DNA of 64,000 nt from Undaria pinnatifida (GCA_012845835.1 JABAKD010000017.1:8980942-9044941), one strand, 5' to 3'; positions 45,906 to 60,493 are shown, numbered from the stretch's first letter. Notes: a model not told the origin generated them from the letters alone. A program made the numbers and translations.

Positions 45906-48900
45906 CTTTTCGTCGCCGTAAAAATGGTTCCATGGAATTGTAGTTACAACACGGATGGAAGGATAGCGAGAGCGGGGTGGGGGCGGGGTCGGGGGGGGGG
46001 GGGGAGGGGGGTTAGATGGGATCATCTACTGGTCCACCACGTACGCTGTTTGGTCAGCGCTGACGGACGCTTGTCGGCTTCGTCGCGTTTGGTGGTTCCA
46101 TGAAATGGGACTTGCAATATTTATGATAGGATGGCGGTAGTGGGGGAGGGAAGAGGGTTTCGGTTACAAGGGGTACCCCGGTATTGATAGTCCATGCTGA
46201 TAAGGCAACGCTGACCAACTTTCGATTTTTGTCGCATTTGTTGGTTTCATGAATCGGTGATTGCAACGCCCAGCATGGCGGTAGCGGGGTAGGGAAGAAC
46301 GACATCGGTTATGTCGGTTAGGAGGGATAACAAACTATGAAGTAGCTGTAGTCCGCGCTGACTCACGCTTCTCTTGTAGTCGCATGTGGCGGTTCTATAA
46401 AAAAACTATAACACGTGGGATGGCGGTAGTGCAGGAGGGAGGTGGGGGGGCTGGAAACAACTTGAGTGCGTTCGCGCGATGCGGTAATGTAGTTGGGAAG
46501 AGGAGGTGGGGATTTTGGGCACTATGCGCGTGATTGTTTTCGCGCTGAGGTTGAGTAGTACGTGACGAGGTTGATAACTTGTACACAGACAGCCAATTTC
46601 CCTCAGCAAAAACAGAACAAATTTCAGTGTGGCATCTGGTAGTCAAAATTACAGACAAGGGGGGTACCGCGCAATCGGTTGGTGATCGCTGTATGAAGTT
46701 TTCGCAACAGTGAACACCCTGAAAAAAAAAACACAAAACAAACAAATGAAAAAAAAATGATCTCCCAGGATCAATCAGGTTAAACCCACATCAGAGTAGC
46801 CCGTATTAATACACTCACGACACCGTGTAGAACTAGCGTCAAAACGAGATTCACCCGAAAGTGACCCACAGACAGCATCTCTCCTCCGCACCTTCTCTCC
46901 CCCCATCCCTCCCCACGCACGCTGCGATATCGGCAACACCAATTTTCTACTGAGGCTCACTTGAGGAGACTGATGCCTCACCCAAACAAAGCCGACCTCG
47001 ACAAAAAAATAAAGAGCGCAGCACGATCAACAACGCCATCACCTAGGAAGAGCGCAGCACGATCAACAACGCCCTCACCTAGGCACCTACCCAATGGTAT
47101 TTTAGAAAAGCCGAAAGACCCTGCAACATTGTGGGGTAGTTCGGTACTCTATCTACTTCAGGAGCCCCATTTGGCACAAACATCTTGCCAAAAACAACGT
47201 CATCCCAATATAAGGCGGTCAAAATGGCTCGGCGCGACTGGGGAATAGCACTACAGTACTCACAACCCGGAGGGAATAAGGTGAATAAGGTGAATAAGGC
47301 GGCTTCCCCCGATAAGGCGGTCATATTGCTCTCTATAGTGCATACCACACCACCGCATTGCTGGAGGACCTCTACCGTAGCACGCGTCTCCCTCCCCCTT
47401 CCATTACGGCTTCCATTAGGGCTTCCATTAGGGCTGGTGTAAACTATTCGTAAACAGTAAGTGTTGCTTTCACATTTGGCAAAGTTTGGCCGTTTTGCTT
47501 TTCGCCAAATTTCATAAGAGTTTCCGAACGGTTTTGTGCATATATATATTCCCTTCCCTCGTCCTTCGTTGGCAAACTGATGGAATCTTGTGTTTGCTAT
47601 TGTGTTTGCTGTTTGTTCTTGTCTGCTGCTCTCCGTAAAACCTAAAAACAAAACACCCCAAACTGGCAAGCTCTTGGCAGGCTTAAAAAACGGTCCTTAC
47701 CCTGCGAGGTAACGCTTGACGTTTAGAAGGCAGCCAAGAGACGACGATCCCGAAGAGCCCAGCCCGTTGTCGTTGAGTACGAAGTCGTCCGAATACCAGG
47801 ACACTATTCTCGGCAGCACCACAGTCCGCTTCCCGAGTAGCACCTGCCACAGCCATCGCATCATCGGCATTGGTCGACTAAAAACTGCACAGGAAGAAAC
47901 CCTCTCTCGGTACTCCTCGGAAATGAAGAGAACGACCAATTGCAGGCGGATATCCCGCCCACAGAGCATCGAATACATCACTACAATACAGTACACAGAA
48001 GACATACCGTACGCGTGGGTATCCGTCACTTTTGGAGTCAATGGAGTCTCACAGTCGAACGGGAAAAAGTAGCGAGGTTTTCTTCTTTATCCTCCACCTC
48101 ATACGTACTTAACCCCTTTGAGAGAGAGACTCAGGTGCAAAGGCCTCAAAGGTGGCAACCATCGCACCCCCGCATCATCGGCGCTTGTCGGTTTCCTAGT
48201 ACCAGGGTACCACAGCAGCAGCGACTTGTTGGTATTGATAAAACATGCTTAATCCTGCTACACCTGGAAACACGTTTTGAGGGGGAAACTACTTGAAATT
48301 AGTGTAGGGAGATACTTGAGGCTCTAAAAGGGGTAAAAGACTACTATCGGCAGCAACGCAGTCCGCTTCCCGCACAACACCTGTCATACTGTATCTCGAC
48401 CATCGCATCGCACTATCGGCCTTGGTCGAATTAGTGCAGTACCACAGTATGGACAATAGCGACTTTCTGTTTTTTTATTCGCCATGTTCCAAAAAGCTAA
48501 TATAATTCCACGTGTTTTTGTCGCCATAACGGGAGTGCAGCACTAAAAGGGTAACGCTAACTTAGCTTTCGAATTCCTGAAAAACTGGCCCGGTTCAAAC
48601 TTCAACAACTTTGTCCCCTTGGCGCGGATGCATTTCACAGGGGTGGAGTCCACAGCACTTCAAAATCCAACTGCATCTTGGGTCGACTTGACTCGGATAC
48701 AGAACACAACGATGCTGCCGCGGAATACAGCACAGCAGCGTGCGTATGACGACTCGCCCTAGCCCTGTTACTGGGGTGACAATGTAGCATCGATGACTAC
48801 TAACAAATTACGACATACATATACGTATTACGATGAAGGATAACATAAATACGATGAACCATGATGGAATAATTTTGTGACGGCTTACATGCATGGTGGT

Positions 48901-51900
48901 TTGAGCTGGACAGGTACCTGAGGGAAAATGTAACTAATTACTCATGAAATTATATTTCGAAGTATTACAAGTACGACATGACCATGTTCTGCCGGATCGC
49001 TTACGTCGTGGAATTAACGTAGAACATCGCCGCAAGTACAAATTATTGACGAAAGAGTATGGCATTTGTTAGGGCTCTCACTTGGGTGGTGGTGTTGATG
49101 TAGTACACCGCCGCCTCTTCCAGCTGCCGCTCCACATCTTCGGGCCTGCCACACAGCCACACAGCCGGGTAGCAAAAACAATCAGCTGACCTTCTAGCTT
49201 TCGCCCTTGAAGGCCAGTTCAGACTCAGCAAACTACAATTTAACCCTACCCAAGAGTTGTCGTTAAATGTTAATCGCAGATTCGCACGTTGTACGAGACC
49301 CTCGGCACCTGTTTCCACCCGGATCCAAGCCGTCCTAATCATTCTACCGTCAGCACTTTCACTATTCAGCGCGACCTACAAAAGATTTTGCGAGAGCGGC
49401 CCTCTGAACAAGCCGTCGGCACAGGTCTCACCCCGTTTGCCCCCCGGTACGTCACTATGGGTTTTCCGCGCAGAGGGCTGAACAACTCCGCTGCTCGTCG
49501 ATACGTGTAGGGTATACTTGTATAGGGTGTATGTGTGTAGAGTGTGCAGTGTACCGGGGGGCTGCATGGACCAGGTCAAACTACGGCCGGTTCGAAATGT
49601 GATTTCGAGCCGCCTATGCGAGGCAAGCAAGAAAACATTTAGGATCCGCGGCTGACCCGCCCGTACGTGCTTCCTCGGGAAATCAGGCAAAAGCGACTTG
49701 TTGATCAAACGATGGGCCACATGATGACATAATTCTCATAATAAGTGTGCAACTCTTGGATGTCTCCATCCTCTATCCTACATATTTAAATACTGGCCTC
49801 GCACACGCTATTGGTCGTTTCACTCGCCTGTAGATCGACACCCCAGGAACTCCGCTGATGCTGCCGCAGTTTAGTGCGAAGCTGACTCGTGGCTCGGGTT
49901 TTCGAAGAGAGAAGGGGTACTCGGCCGTCGGGATGATCAGCTTAGACAGGAACTGGGCAGGCAATAAGGATAGCAGAAACGGCGACGAAGATCGCACCCG
50001 CGAGCGGTTGGAGGGAGAATGGTTACATGGGTTTCTACCCGCTGTCTGGACACATTCGCTGCGAGATCGTCATACTAGACAAGCCAGGCCCAGCCAAGCC
50101 AAAGGGCGGCAGAAACAAGGGCAAGTCAAGCCAAGCCAGGCCAAGCCAAGCCGAGCCAAGCCACGCAACAGCCCCCGGATCTGAGAGTCCATGGTCTTCA
50201 AACTACGGCAGAATGCGATAACGGGCACGCTCCGCCACACATTTCTGCCTGGTCCGTGAAAATCTGATTTTCTCGCGTCCCGGCATGGTAGGGATGCGAG
50301 GGTTTATGGTCATACGACTACGGCCATGCACAAACTGAGTACCCCCCCGCAGCACACTGACTGGTCGGTCAACTCCGACGTGCTCCGCCCCAGCATCGCA
50401 AGGATGCGAGAATTCATGGTCTTCAGGCTACGGCGATGCATGATATGGGTACGCCCCCCTCACCTGCTTGGGCTGGCTGGTCTTGGCCCTCAAGATGCAA
50501 TGCTCGAGATCGGCCATTGAAAACACTTCGCCTCCAACTTCGTAGGACAGAGTCGTGAAGTAGCTAGCCACCCTGCACATCCAAGAAACCAACAAAATTA
50601 GACAAAGTTGCACAAAATAGCCAAGCAAAAGAATTGAGTGACAAAACCCGGTCCATATCTAACAAATTAACAGCAATGCACAAAACTGCACAAGATTGCA
50701 CGGATGCCGTATAGTTGAGTGCTCAAAACGGATGGACACCCAAGAAAGTGAGAGATCATGCCATCGACGTCTGCGAGAGAATGGCATGCAGATAAACATC
50801 AGAAAACGCGACAGTAGCTCCTGGCATACAGCGCCTAGAGCAATCATCTATTTAAATACGAGCGCACATCGGACAAGAGATGGCAGACTGCACGAGCAGA
50901 AGGCCCTGCCAAAGCCATCAGGTTAGCAAACAGGTAAAGGGTCTGTCTGGCGGTGATACGATTTAACCTTAGTTGATAACCGTCGTACATATGGTGATGA
51001 TTGCAACCTACGCGTGTAACCTCAGATCGTGTCAAAATGGTAACCTTCGCTTAGAACCATAGCCTCAATCACTAAGGGGCTACACAATGCGCCTGTAACA
51101 TGTGCTTGTTGGTAACCTCCGTCGGTAACCTTAGAGCTGCACCCTCGGCTTGTAACTGTAGATGGTAACCGTAGCCGCAAACCACATATCCGGATCATGG
51201 GTGGTAGTTTGTAATCTCAGGTTGAGTGGTCATCACTAATCTTGAGCGCAGTAGGCTCTGACCTTAAGGGGCTGCCAGGTGGTCCGAGGAGGAAGTAGGC
51301 GTGTAGGAGCATCACGTGGTACAAGTTCAGGAACATCGACAGCTGCTCCGCCTGAGATAGGCCCTCCAGGGGCATCCATCTGCAGCTCGAGTACAGAAAA
51401 AAAATCAGGAGTGTCAAAATATTTAGTACTAGCAGTAGGAGTAGGAGTAGGAGTAGTATTAAAAGTAGTAGCAGCAGCAACAACAGCGGTAGCAGTAGAA
51501 CAGCAGCAGAGCTAATAGCAGTGCTATTACTAATAGCGTGCGGCGAATTTGATAGTAGCTGTAAGCACTATCACCAGTAAGGGGGAGGGAGCGGGAGCAG
51601 GGAGGATAGGGGTATACTCATTTTACGCATAGTCGTAGTCGTATGAATATAGGTCTTCGTATTCCTATCATGCCGGGTCAGAGTACGTCAGGTTTTCCCA
51701 GACCAGGCAGGAATTGCGTGCACCAACCGGGAAGGGAGGTGGGGTATTGGGGTAGGAGTGCGGAGCTGAGGAGAAAACCAGAAAAGCCAGCAGTCAATAA
51801 CTCAACCCAACCCGCCTCGGCCGATGTCCCCCACACCTCAGCTTGCAGACGTTATCGAGAAAGGAGATCAGTTGCTCGGGCTTGCTGTCGTCGTTCAGCT

Positions 51901-54900
51901 CCAGAGCCTGTTCATGCAAAATGCAAGGCAAGCCAGGCGAACGGGCGTTATGGATGAGAGGAGCCAGGAGGGGAATGGGTGCTTGGGATTGTAGGCGGGG
52001 AAGGGGAGGGGTCCGTGGAATGGGTGGAAGAGGAAGGGGAACGTGGGATAGATACAAAGCGAATTGCGGCTACAGCACACCACAGCAGGAAAACGCGCTA
52101 CACACAAGCACATGAATTGACAGGACCGTAAAACACTACACAACACAACACAACACAACACGACACAACACAACACAATAACACAAAACAAAACACAACA
52201 CAACACAAAATAACACAACGCAACGCAGCGCAACGCAACGCAACCCAACCCAACCCAACCCAACCCAACCCAACCCAACCCAACCCAACCCAACCCAACC
52301 CAACCCAACCCCACCCCACCCCACCCAACCCAACCCAACCCAACACAACCCAACACAAGACAAGACAAGACAAGACAAGACAAGACAAGACAAGACAACA
52401 CACACCACAACACAACCCAACACAACACAACCCAACACAACACAACCCAACACAACACAACCCAACCCAACCCAACCCAACACAACACAACCCAACACAA
52501 CCCAACCCAACCCAACCCAACCCAACCCAACCCAACCCAACCCAACCCAACCCAACCCAACCCAACCCAACCCAACCCAACCCAACCCAACCCAACCCAA
52601 CCCAACCCAACCCAACCCAACCCAACCCAACCCAACCCAACCCAACCCAACCCAACCCAACCCAACCCAACCCAACCCAACCCAACCCAACCCAACCCCA
52701 CCCAACCCAACCCAACCCAACCCAACCCAACCCAACCCAACCCAACCCAACACAACACAACACAACGCAACGCAACACAACACACACGACACAACACAAC
52801 ACAACACAACACACAAAAACGTACCTCCACCTCTTGAAATTAGACAAAGGGTATTAAAAAAAAAAAAAGGGGTATACCACCTCTCGCTAGATTCGTTTTC
52901 GCAATGCTAAACCGCCGAACGAAGTTATTTTGCGTTCGCATAAAAAGAGCCCACACGGAGAAGGTACGAGGCACCAGACGAACCGCGCACACTGTTGTCA
53001 TGGTGCTCATCTGTTCGAGGAGACAAGCAGAGAGCTACGTGTGTGTGGCAGGCGGGACGTGATGTGAGGTGTGGGTGCACCTGGGCGTGGCACGCAGCCC
53101 CCATCCCACCCCAGAGACGATGCCGTTCGTGTAGAGGGTATCAATGCTGGGGCCTCTGGTTGGCTTTAGGAGATAGACGAAGTCCTCGGGTTTTCTTACA
53201 TACAACCCAAAACGGTTAAAAGCCACGCATAAAAAACATTAACGCGTGTATCTGGGTCGTTAACATTAACGCGTGTATCTGGGTCGTTATCGCTCAAAAA
53301 CGGGTGAGGTTTGTTTTTGGCCCATCGTGTGGCTCGTGGGCTGCGTTTTCGACTTGATCTTACAGCGTGTACCCGCTTTTGATATAAATCGGACCGGGTG
53401 TACACATTTTTGGTTATTGCCGTAAACAATGAGTAATACATTCGGCAGTTTTAGTCCAAACCTTTTGCTTCTGTCAAATCACCCAACACTAACTCCAAGG
53501 TGAACGGGGTCAACTAGCATGAAAGAGACACATTCAGTTCACCTGTCTCAGCAAGCCTGCCACGAACTCGCAGACCTCACTTCCAGCCCCGCCCCCATCT
53601 AACCAGCAGCCACCACCCCATCCTTCTCCTTCCGGGTCCGGGGAGAGGTCGGCTGTGCGGCAATTGAGAACCCAGAAGTTGCTGGCCTTCCAGGTGGACT
53701 TCTTCGTCATGTACTGGCTGAACGGGTCGCTGATGCTCACCTGCCCGAAAGAATTGCAACCATTTGTGGCCGAAACATTTGAACCGCCGTGCAACCGTTA
53801 TTTTTCAATCATTGAAGTGCGTGCGAAAAACGTTCTTCGGAATAAAACTTTGTTTCAAATTTCTCCCGAAGGTAGGATTTGGGGTACTTTTCTCCTAAAA
53901 GTTGAAAAAAGTAACTCTATCGAAGGTAGGGTTTTGGTCAAATGTTGCGGTACTTTTCGCCTCTGTGACATTTTTCTTCGTAACCGTTTTTGATAACTGT
54001 TTTTTGGCAATCGTTCGTCATTTGCAGTTGAGCACCTCGAAGTTGCAAGTCTTCCAGGTCGACATTTTTGCCATGTACTGCCTACACGGATCGCTCATTC
54101 TCACCTGCTCAATCGGGCGTTTGTGATCATTCCTGGCCGTTATATTCCAGCCGTTCGTCACCAATGTTTTACCACTGTTGTTTTACATCCACTATTTCTG
54201 TAACCGTTTTTCTCAACCATTTGCAATATGCAACCGCTTCTTCAGTAGTTGTGTAACCGTTCGTAACCGTTTTTAAGCGAGCTTCTAAAATCCGACGGCG
54301 GCAAGAAAAAAAAGACATCATTTTTTCAGCCTTATCTGGCCGTTTTTCCATGGCTGATGCATGTCCCGACCGACAACCCGAACACACCAAAAATAGTGTT
54401 GATTGTGTTTTCACCCGAATGCATACCAAAAAAAAAAAGAAAACATTTCCCCCGAAAATAGGATCGTTCTAAGGCTCGTGTGCACGATTTTTCATGACTG
54501 GTGCATGCCCGTTTCGAAGGCCCGAATATACCAAAATCAATGTAGATTTGTTTTTCCCGAGTCACACAAAATCCACAGCTCGCCACCAGCAACACACAAC
54601 TCGACAGCAACATCAGCAGCAGGGGGTCGGCGCGCCTTCCTTGCCTTTCCCTCGCATGCGCCGTGGTTGGCATAGACGGCATGCACGCAGCTTGTCGTGT
54701 GCTTGGGTATCTCGACACGAGCTCCGACGAACCAGACTCTTCACGAACATTAACAAGAAAATAAGGCTCGGCGCCCGGACAAGGCCAAGAGCGTGAGCAC
54801 AGGAGTGCACAGTACAGCAGGCCACAGTGTTGCAGCACAGCGTGCAGAGAACAGACGTGCAGCAGTGCAGCAATGCAGCAGACTACAGTGCTGCAATCCA

Positions 54901-57900
54901 GCAGACTGCAGTGCTGCAGTACCGCAGAGTACACGCAGCAGTCTCATACAAACCTTTCCTCGTCTGAAGAATACAACGAAGAAGTTCAACAGCAATTCGA
55001 ACACCGGATGCGTGTACGTACCAGCAACGCTTGCCATACTGAGGTACAGCAGTGCATAATGAGGTGCACGTGTGGCGGTACTCGTGCATAGTACGTCCGT
55101 ATCGAAGCACAGCAGTGGGGGGGGGAAATTGTGCTCGGTTGTCATGTCAACATCGCCCAGGGCATCACAGGATTTACCAGGACCCTTTCCTTCTACCCAC
55201 CAACGCGCACCGTTGGCAGCAGTTACAAATATCCAGCAGCGAGGAGCTACAAGCAGTATCTTAGTTATCCTGAACAGTTCGGCGTCTACATATCTACGTG
55301 TCCTAGGGCTGCGGTGTAATTTAAGGCTACCGTCGTACATAGAGAGGGCGATCGGGGTAGGACAAGACGCTACTTAGCACTTATTGTCACGAAAACTTTA
55401 GCGCAGAAACAACTCACTATGATATTTGGGCTGTGTACTATGAACACATCGTAAGGCGGTTGACATGCATACGAAACCGTCAGCGCAGGCGGCTTGGGCG
55501 CCTGCGCGGCTAGAGATTAAACGTTTTTACTCTACCCGACCCTCTACTCAGCGCCAGCACTTACGTCATCCTGCATAAGGTTGAGCCGATCGGGTTTGGG
55601 GCAATAATAGAGTCCACCCTTACCTCATCCTGAGGGGATGTTCTCCCATCCTGCCGAGCGCAGCCTTGGATAGCGTTAGCCCAGGTCCTTGCAGCGCAGA
55701 GTCCTTCGACGAGCATGTAGTGCACTCGCCCCACCGTGTGGATCTCCACTAGGTACATCCCTATCACGTTGCGAGCGAACGCAGGGTCAACGCGCGTTCG
55801 TTACGAAGGCTAGTGGAAGTTGCCGTGGTAGTGACGGTAGTGGTGGTGGTAGCAGTCGCGGGGGCGGTGTGGTGGTGGCGGTAGTGATGGAAATACTGGT
55901 AGTGTGCCCTTGGTAATAGTATGGGTGATAGAAACAGCAGCAGCAGTATCAGCAGTAGCACGAATGACAGTGTTAGTGGTGGCCAAAGCAATAACAGTAG
56001 TATTAGTCGCAGCAATAGGATTAGTAGTAGACGCAGTAGCAGTAGCAGTAATGGAGGAGTAGGAGTAGGAGATTTATAATCAGTATCGGTATCAGTATCA
56101 GTACCAGCAGCAGTTACCACTACCAGTATCAGCGGCAGTAGCAGTAACAGCAATATGAATGGCAGTAGTAATGAAAATAGCATAGTGGTAGTATATTGTA
56201 GCAGACGTGGCACGCACTGTCAACAGCAGACCATACAAACAACGCAAGGGTTTAAGTTATGACAGGATGCTTTGCTTCCCTCCATGCCATCCCCGCATGG
56301 GGTCTAGGTTGGTAAACTTCTGAACTTCAAGCAGGTCGATTTCGCGAGCTCAGGCCCCCCAATGGACCTTATCTTGCACAAAAGTTGGCAAGGAGATAGC
56401 TCCTAGCGTGTGTATGTCCCATTCGACGCGAGTCAACGAGAGGAGAACATGCCGAACACTTCTTCAGATCAAAATGAAGGCAAGCACCGAACTGTGTATG
56501 TGTGTAGGGGCGTGCCTGATATGTGACCCTGGATCTGAACTACGAAAAGGGAGGGAGCTGAAGAAAAAGTATCATGGATGGGATACGAAAAAAAGAAAGG
56601 CTGACGGCGATGACGAATGAACGCACCGGGGATGAGCTGCGTGGCCGTATCTCGAGCTCTCCCCTCCTCCGCCCCCTTCACCTCCACGCCCAAAATATCT
56701 CGCATCAACAAACGGAGGCACTACCGCGCGAGGGACAAACACAGACGGACACGTCAGCGAGAGCGGGAGGGAGGGAAGGCGGGGAGGGAGGAAGGGACCC
56801 GATCAACCAACAAACAAAATAACCCAGCCAACCAACAGAGCAGCCAACCAATCAAGCAACGCAACACTTATCGGCCAAAAAACAGATGCACCAATCGGTC
56901 ACCCGGAGGCCCGAGATCGAAAAAATCAGGGTTAGAGTGAAATATGTAAATAACGTGCATGCCAACCGTTTTCTCGAATGAGTGGTTTGTTTACTTGTTC
57001 TTAATCACTACTTTTACTTTCCAGCTCAACTCGGGAGAGGTTTAACCCTCAGCGACTTTCTGGTACAGCCGTGGTCACAGGTGTCTTTCCTTCTCTCCCC
57101 CGGTACATGCCTTCAGTCATATCGCGCTATCGCGCTTAGGACTCAGCTCTGCCACTGTTTTATCTGCCGTTTCCAATACATGTCGATTTTCATCGAATTT
57201 TCCTAACTTAACGCTCTCGCGCTTTCCGCTATTAACAGCGCCCTTTTTTACTCAAGAAAAAGTCCCTCCGAGCACTAGGACGTACTCGGGGAGACTTGAA
57301 CTCAATGCTTCGACTTTAGCAGGGACAAAATTCACCTACCACTTCACAGGGGACACTTAGTAAGCAACCCTCGCTCTCACGGCTAAAGCACGAAGACGTA
57401 CCTGTTTCCGCGGTCTTGAAAAGGTCAGCGACGACGGCAGAAGCACCGCAATCTGCTGGGACAGGTGGTGCTCGGACAAAACGCGCAGCACCATGCCCTC
57501 TTTCACGATGGTCTGAGACCTGTCATTTAATCCCAAGGTTCCAGAGGTGGTATGTTTAGTACGGAGCCCCTTACGACTGCGAGTCGGCTGTGAAGTCGAC
57601 GGCTAGTTATTCGTTGTTCGGGACCAAGTAAAAGCGCAATAAATCACTGAGTAAACATCAATGATTAATACCACAAGCAGAGCCGCAACCGTGCCAGTCA
57701 GACGCGAAGACGCACAACTGCGAAAATTGCCGAACGCAACTAAGTGTAATACCCGTCTAAAATGCTACCAGCCGGCGATTTACAGACAGCCAGCCCACAG
57801 CCCTGGTGATTTCACTGTTCCATGACTGCGTTTGTTCCACGATTCCAACGTTCCATCGTTACATGTGCGGTCGTACCTCCGTCATACCGTCTCCCCTTCG

Positions 57901-60454
57901 TGGTTTCTCTTTATTCCTCTCTTTCCCTCTCTCTCGCTGTGGTTCTTTGTTATGCTCCCTTAAACCACATTGTTTTACACCATACCACACGCTACCATCA
58001 TATTCCATTCCATTCAACCACATGTCGTATAATGCCATAGCATACAACACTCTACCGCCCCATACCATACTACACCATACCTTACCATATCATATCATAC
58101 CATACCATACCATACCATACCATACCTTACCACACCATATCATACCATACCATAACATACCATACCATACCATACCATACCACACCATACCATACCATAT
58201 CATATCATACCATGCCATATCATACCATCCCATACCATACCATACCATACCATACCATACCATACCATACCGTATCATACCATATCATACCATATCATAC
58301 CACATCATACCATACCATACCATACCATACCATACCATACCATACTATACCATACCATACCCTGCCCTACCCTACCATAACATACCTTACCCTACCCTAC
58401 CCTACCCTACCCTACCCTACCCTACCCTACCCTACCCTATCCTGCCCTACCCTACCCTACCCTGCTATACCCTGCCCTACCCTACCCTACCCTACCCGAC
58501 GCTACCCTACCCTACCATGCCATACCACACTATGCCATACTTTACCATACCATACCATACCATACCATACCATACCATACCATGCCATGCCATGCCATAC
58601 CATACCATACCACACCATCTTATCAAAAAACAATCTAAAGCATACAATAACACACCTGCCGGTCCACTTCCTCGAAGATAAGCGAACAACACCGCGACCC
58701 AGACCTTTCCCACTCTCGTCGCTTAGCGTGGGAGAATTGGGTGGTCCTTCGTTGACCTCCTCAGGAGAAACCGCCTGTTCCACAGAAACGCCGGCCGAGA
58801 ACCGCCCGTCTTGGTCGTTCTGGAGGCGAAAAACAATCCAAGCATCATAAAAATACGGCGATGAAGACGGCTGTGAGTTGGCTGACTATAAGCCGCCGCA
58901 CAGGTTTTTGTCGGCAACCGCCTACTCGACTGGGACCTTGGCAGAGAGGTGCTCGTCTTTGTAGTTCTGGGGGCGAGAAAAAAAGGAAGAATTTACCACA
59001 AGCGGGTATCAATCATACCACATCAACGTTAGAATTTCGAATAAAGGCTGTATTTTTCCAGGATTTGCTTAGTGTTTTCTCTCCAGAACGGCTGAGGTCT
59101 TTCCTGCGACCACGGGCGTGCCTACGGCGACGGGTTACTCAACACAACAACAACAACAACGAAACCAACCAACAAATGTGACAGCATGCCGGATATAACA
59201 CGAGCGCATGCTATACCAAGCTAAAACAACAACAAAAGCGCCCGGCGCGTTGTCCCACAACCCCCCATCCCCACCCCTACCCTCGCTCACCTCGACTCCA
59301 ACCCTCTCATTGTCCTGCTCCCTTTCCTTCGCTGCGCTCCCACCTCTGGAAAATGCCGACCCCGGCCCACCCTCCCAGCCCCCCCATCCACCCCCAGTAC
59401 CACCGCCTCCCGAGGAGTTTCCGGTCTCTTCCCCAGTACCATTGCCCCCTGAAGAATCTCCCCTCCAGCCCCCGGCGCTACCACTCCCTGAGGAAGGCTC
59501 CCTGCCCCAAGCACCACCGCCGTTTAAGGAGCTCCCCCCCCCTCTCTCTGCACCACCACCGACTCCTGACGATGAGTAGCCCCCCCCTCCCCCCCCATTG
59601 CTACCGCCCTCTAGAGGGGTGGAGGTAACGCGTGTGGTCTCGGGAGTGGGGTTGTAAGAGCGATAAGCTCGGTCGGCGGAGCTTTCCATGCCTAGCAGGG
59701 CTCTAACCAGGACCTATGCCGGTAGAGGAAAATATATAGCATTCGCGCGCGCGCGGGGGGGGGGGCAGGAGGGGAAGGAGTTACACAAAAATCAAAGTAG
59801 CAAAATACACAAATCATTCAACGAGAAATGAGTGGCAAAACGGTAAGATAGCTGTCGCGAGGAACCCTTCCTGCAGGGCATTTGTAGCCGTCGACGACAT
59901 CTAATCCTGTGCGTTGGCGGTCGGCTGACGCTTCGTGAAACTCGAAAGGTGTTTCTGGTCTCTGGCTCCGTCAAAATTAACGCTTGCATTATTGGCATTC
60001 AAAAATTAAAAATATGCAGAAAAAGGAGGAGCGAAAAACGAAAAAATTGCCTGTTCGATGAGAGTGGGGTGGGATAAGGGAAGGATGCACCAAAATGGAG
60101 TGCAGAAGAAGAAAACCGAAATGAGGAACTGGTGGTGGTCGAGGGCTGGCGCTCACCAACTTTGCAGCAGTGTTGGTTTTCGTTAAAAGCAATAAACCAA
60201 GTAATCGCTAAACAAGAGCACAGAAGCCACTCCACCATCATCTCCATATCACAAACCACAGTTATAGAAGCCAATCCAACCAAAATTCCCGATTGATCAA
60301 CCGTCATCAAACAATCAACCATCATCGATCTCACAACCGCCGTTGACCAATCAGCAAACCGACCGATCATCCATCCATCCATATATCCAACCATCCAACC
60401 AACCAGTCAACCAACCAAAGAACCACCCAAAGAACCACCCAAAGAATCACCAAC

Positions 60455-60493
<39 letters not shown>

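Larger units (their letters stand above)
54109..57401. other. DUF547 intron 5 (outer part)
   Basis: 54780-55110 is rich in CTGCAGT/GCAGCA short motifs (ACAGTGCTGCA and similar). Open frames to 200 aa overlap both strands. The phase of exons 5 and 6 joins without another exon. Confidence 0.5.

Noticed and set aside
51895-52847. Minus-strand frames of 226-311 aa (GWVGL repeats)
   Set aside because: Translation of the CCCAA pentamer satellite lying inside a DUF547 intron.
57806-58850. Plus-strand frames of 212-291 aa (PYHTI repeats)
   Set aside because: Translation of the CCATA/CCCTA satellite; only the minus-strand exon at 58656-58819 is coding.
59208-59579. Proline-rich plus frame of 123 aa
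   Set aside because: It is the antisense of exon 3, whose borders and phase fit the DUF547 gene.
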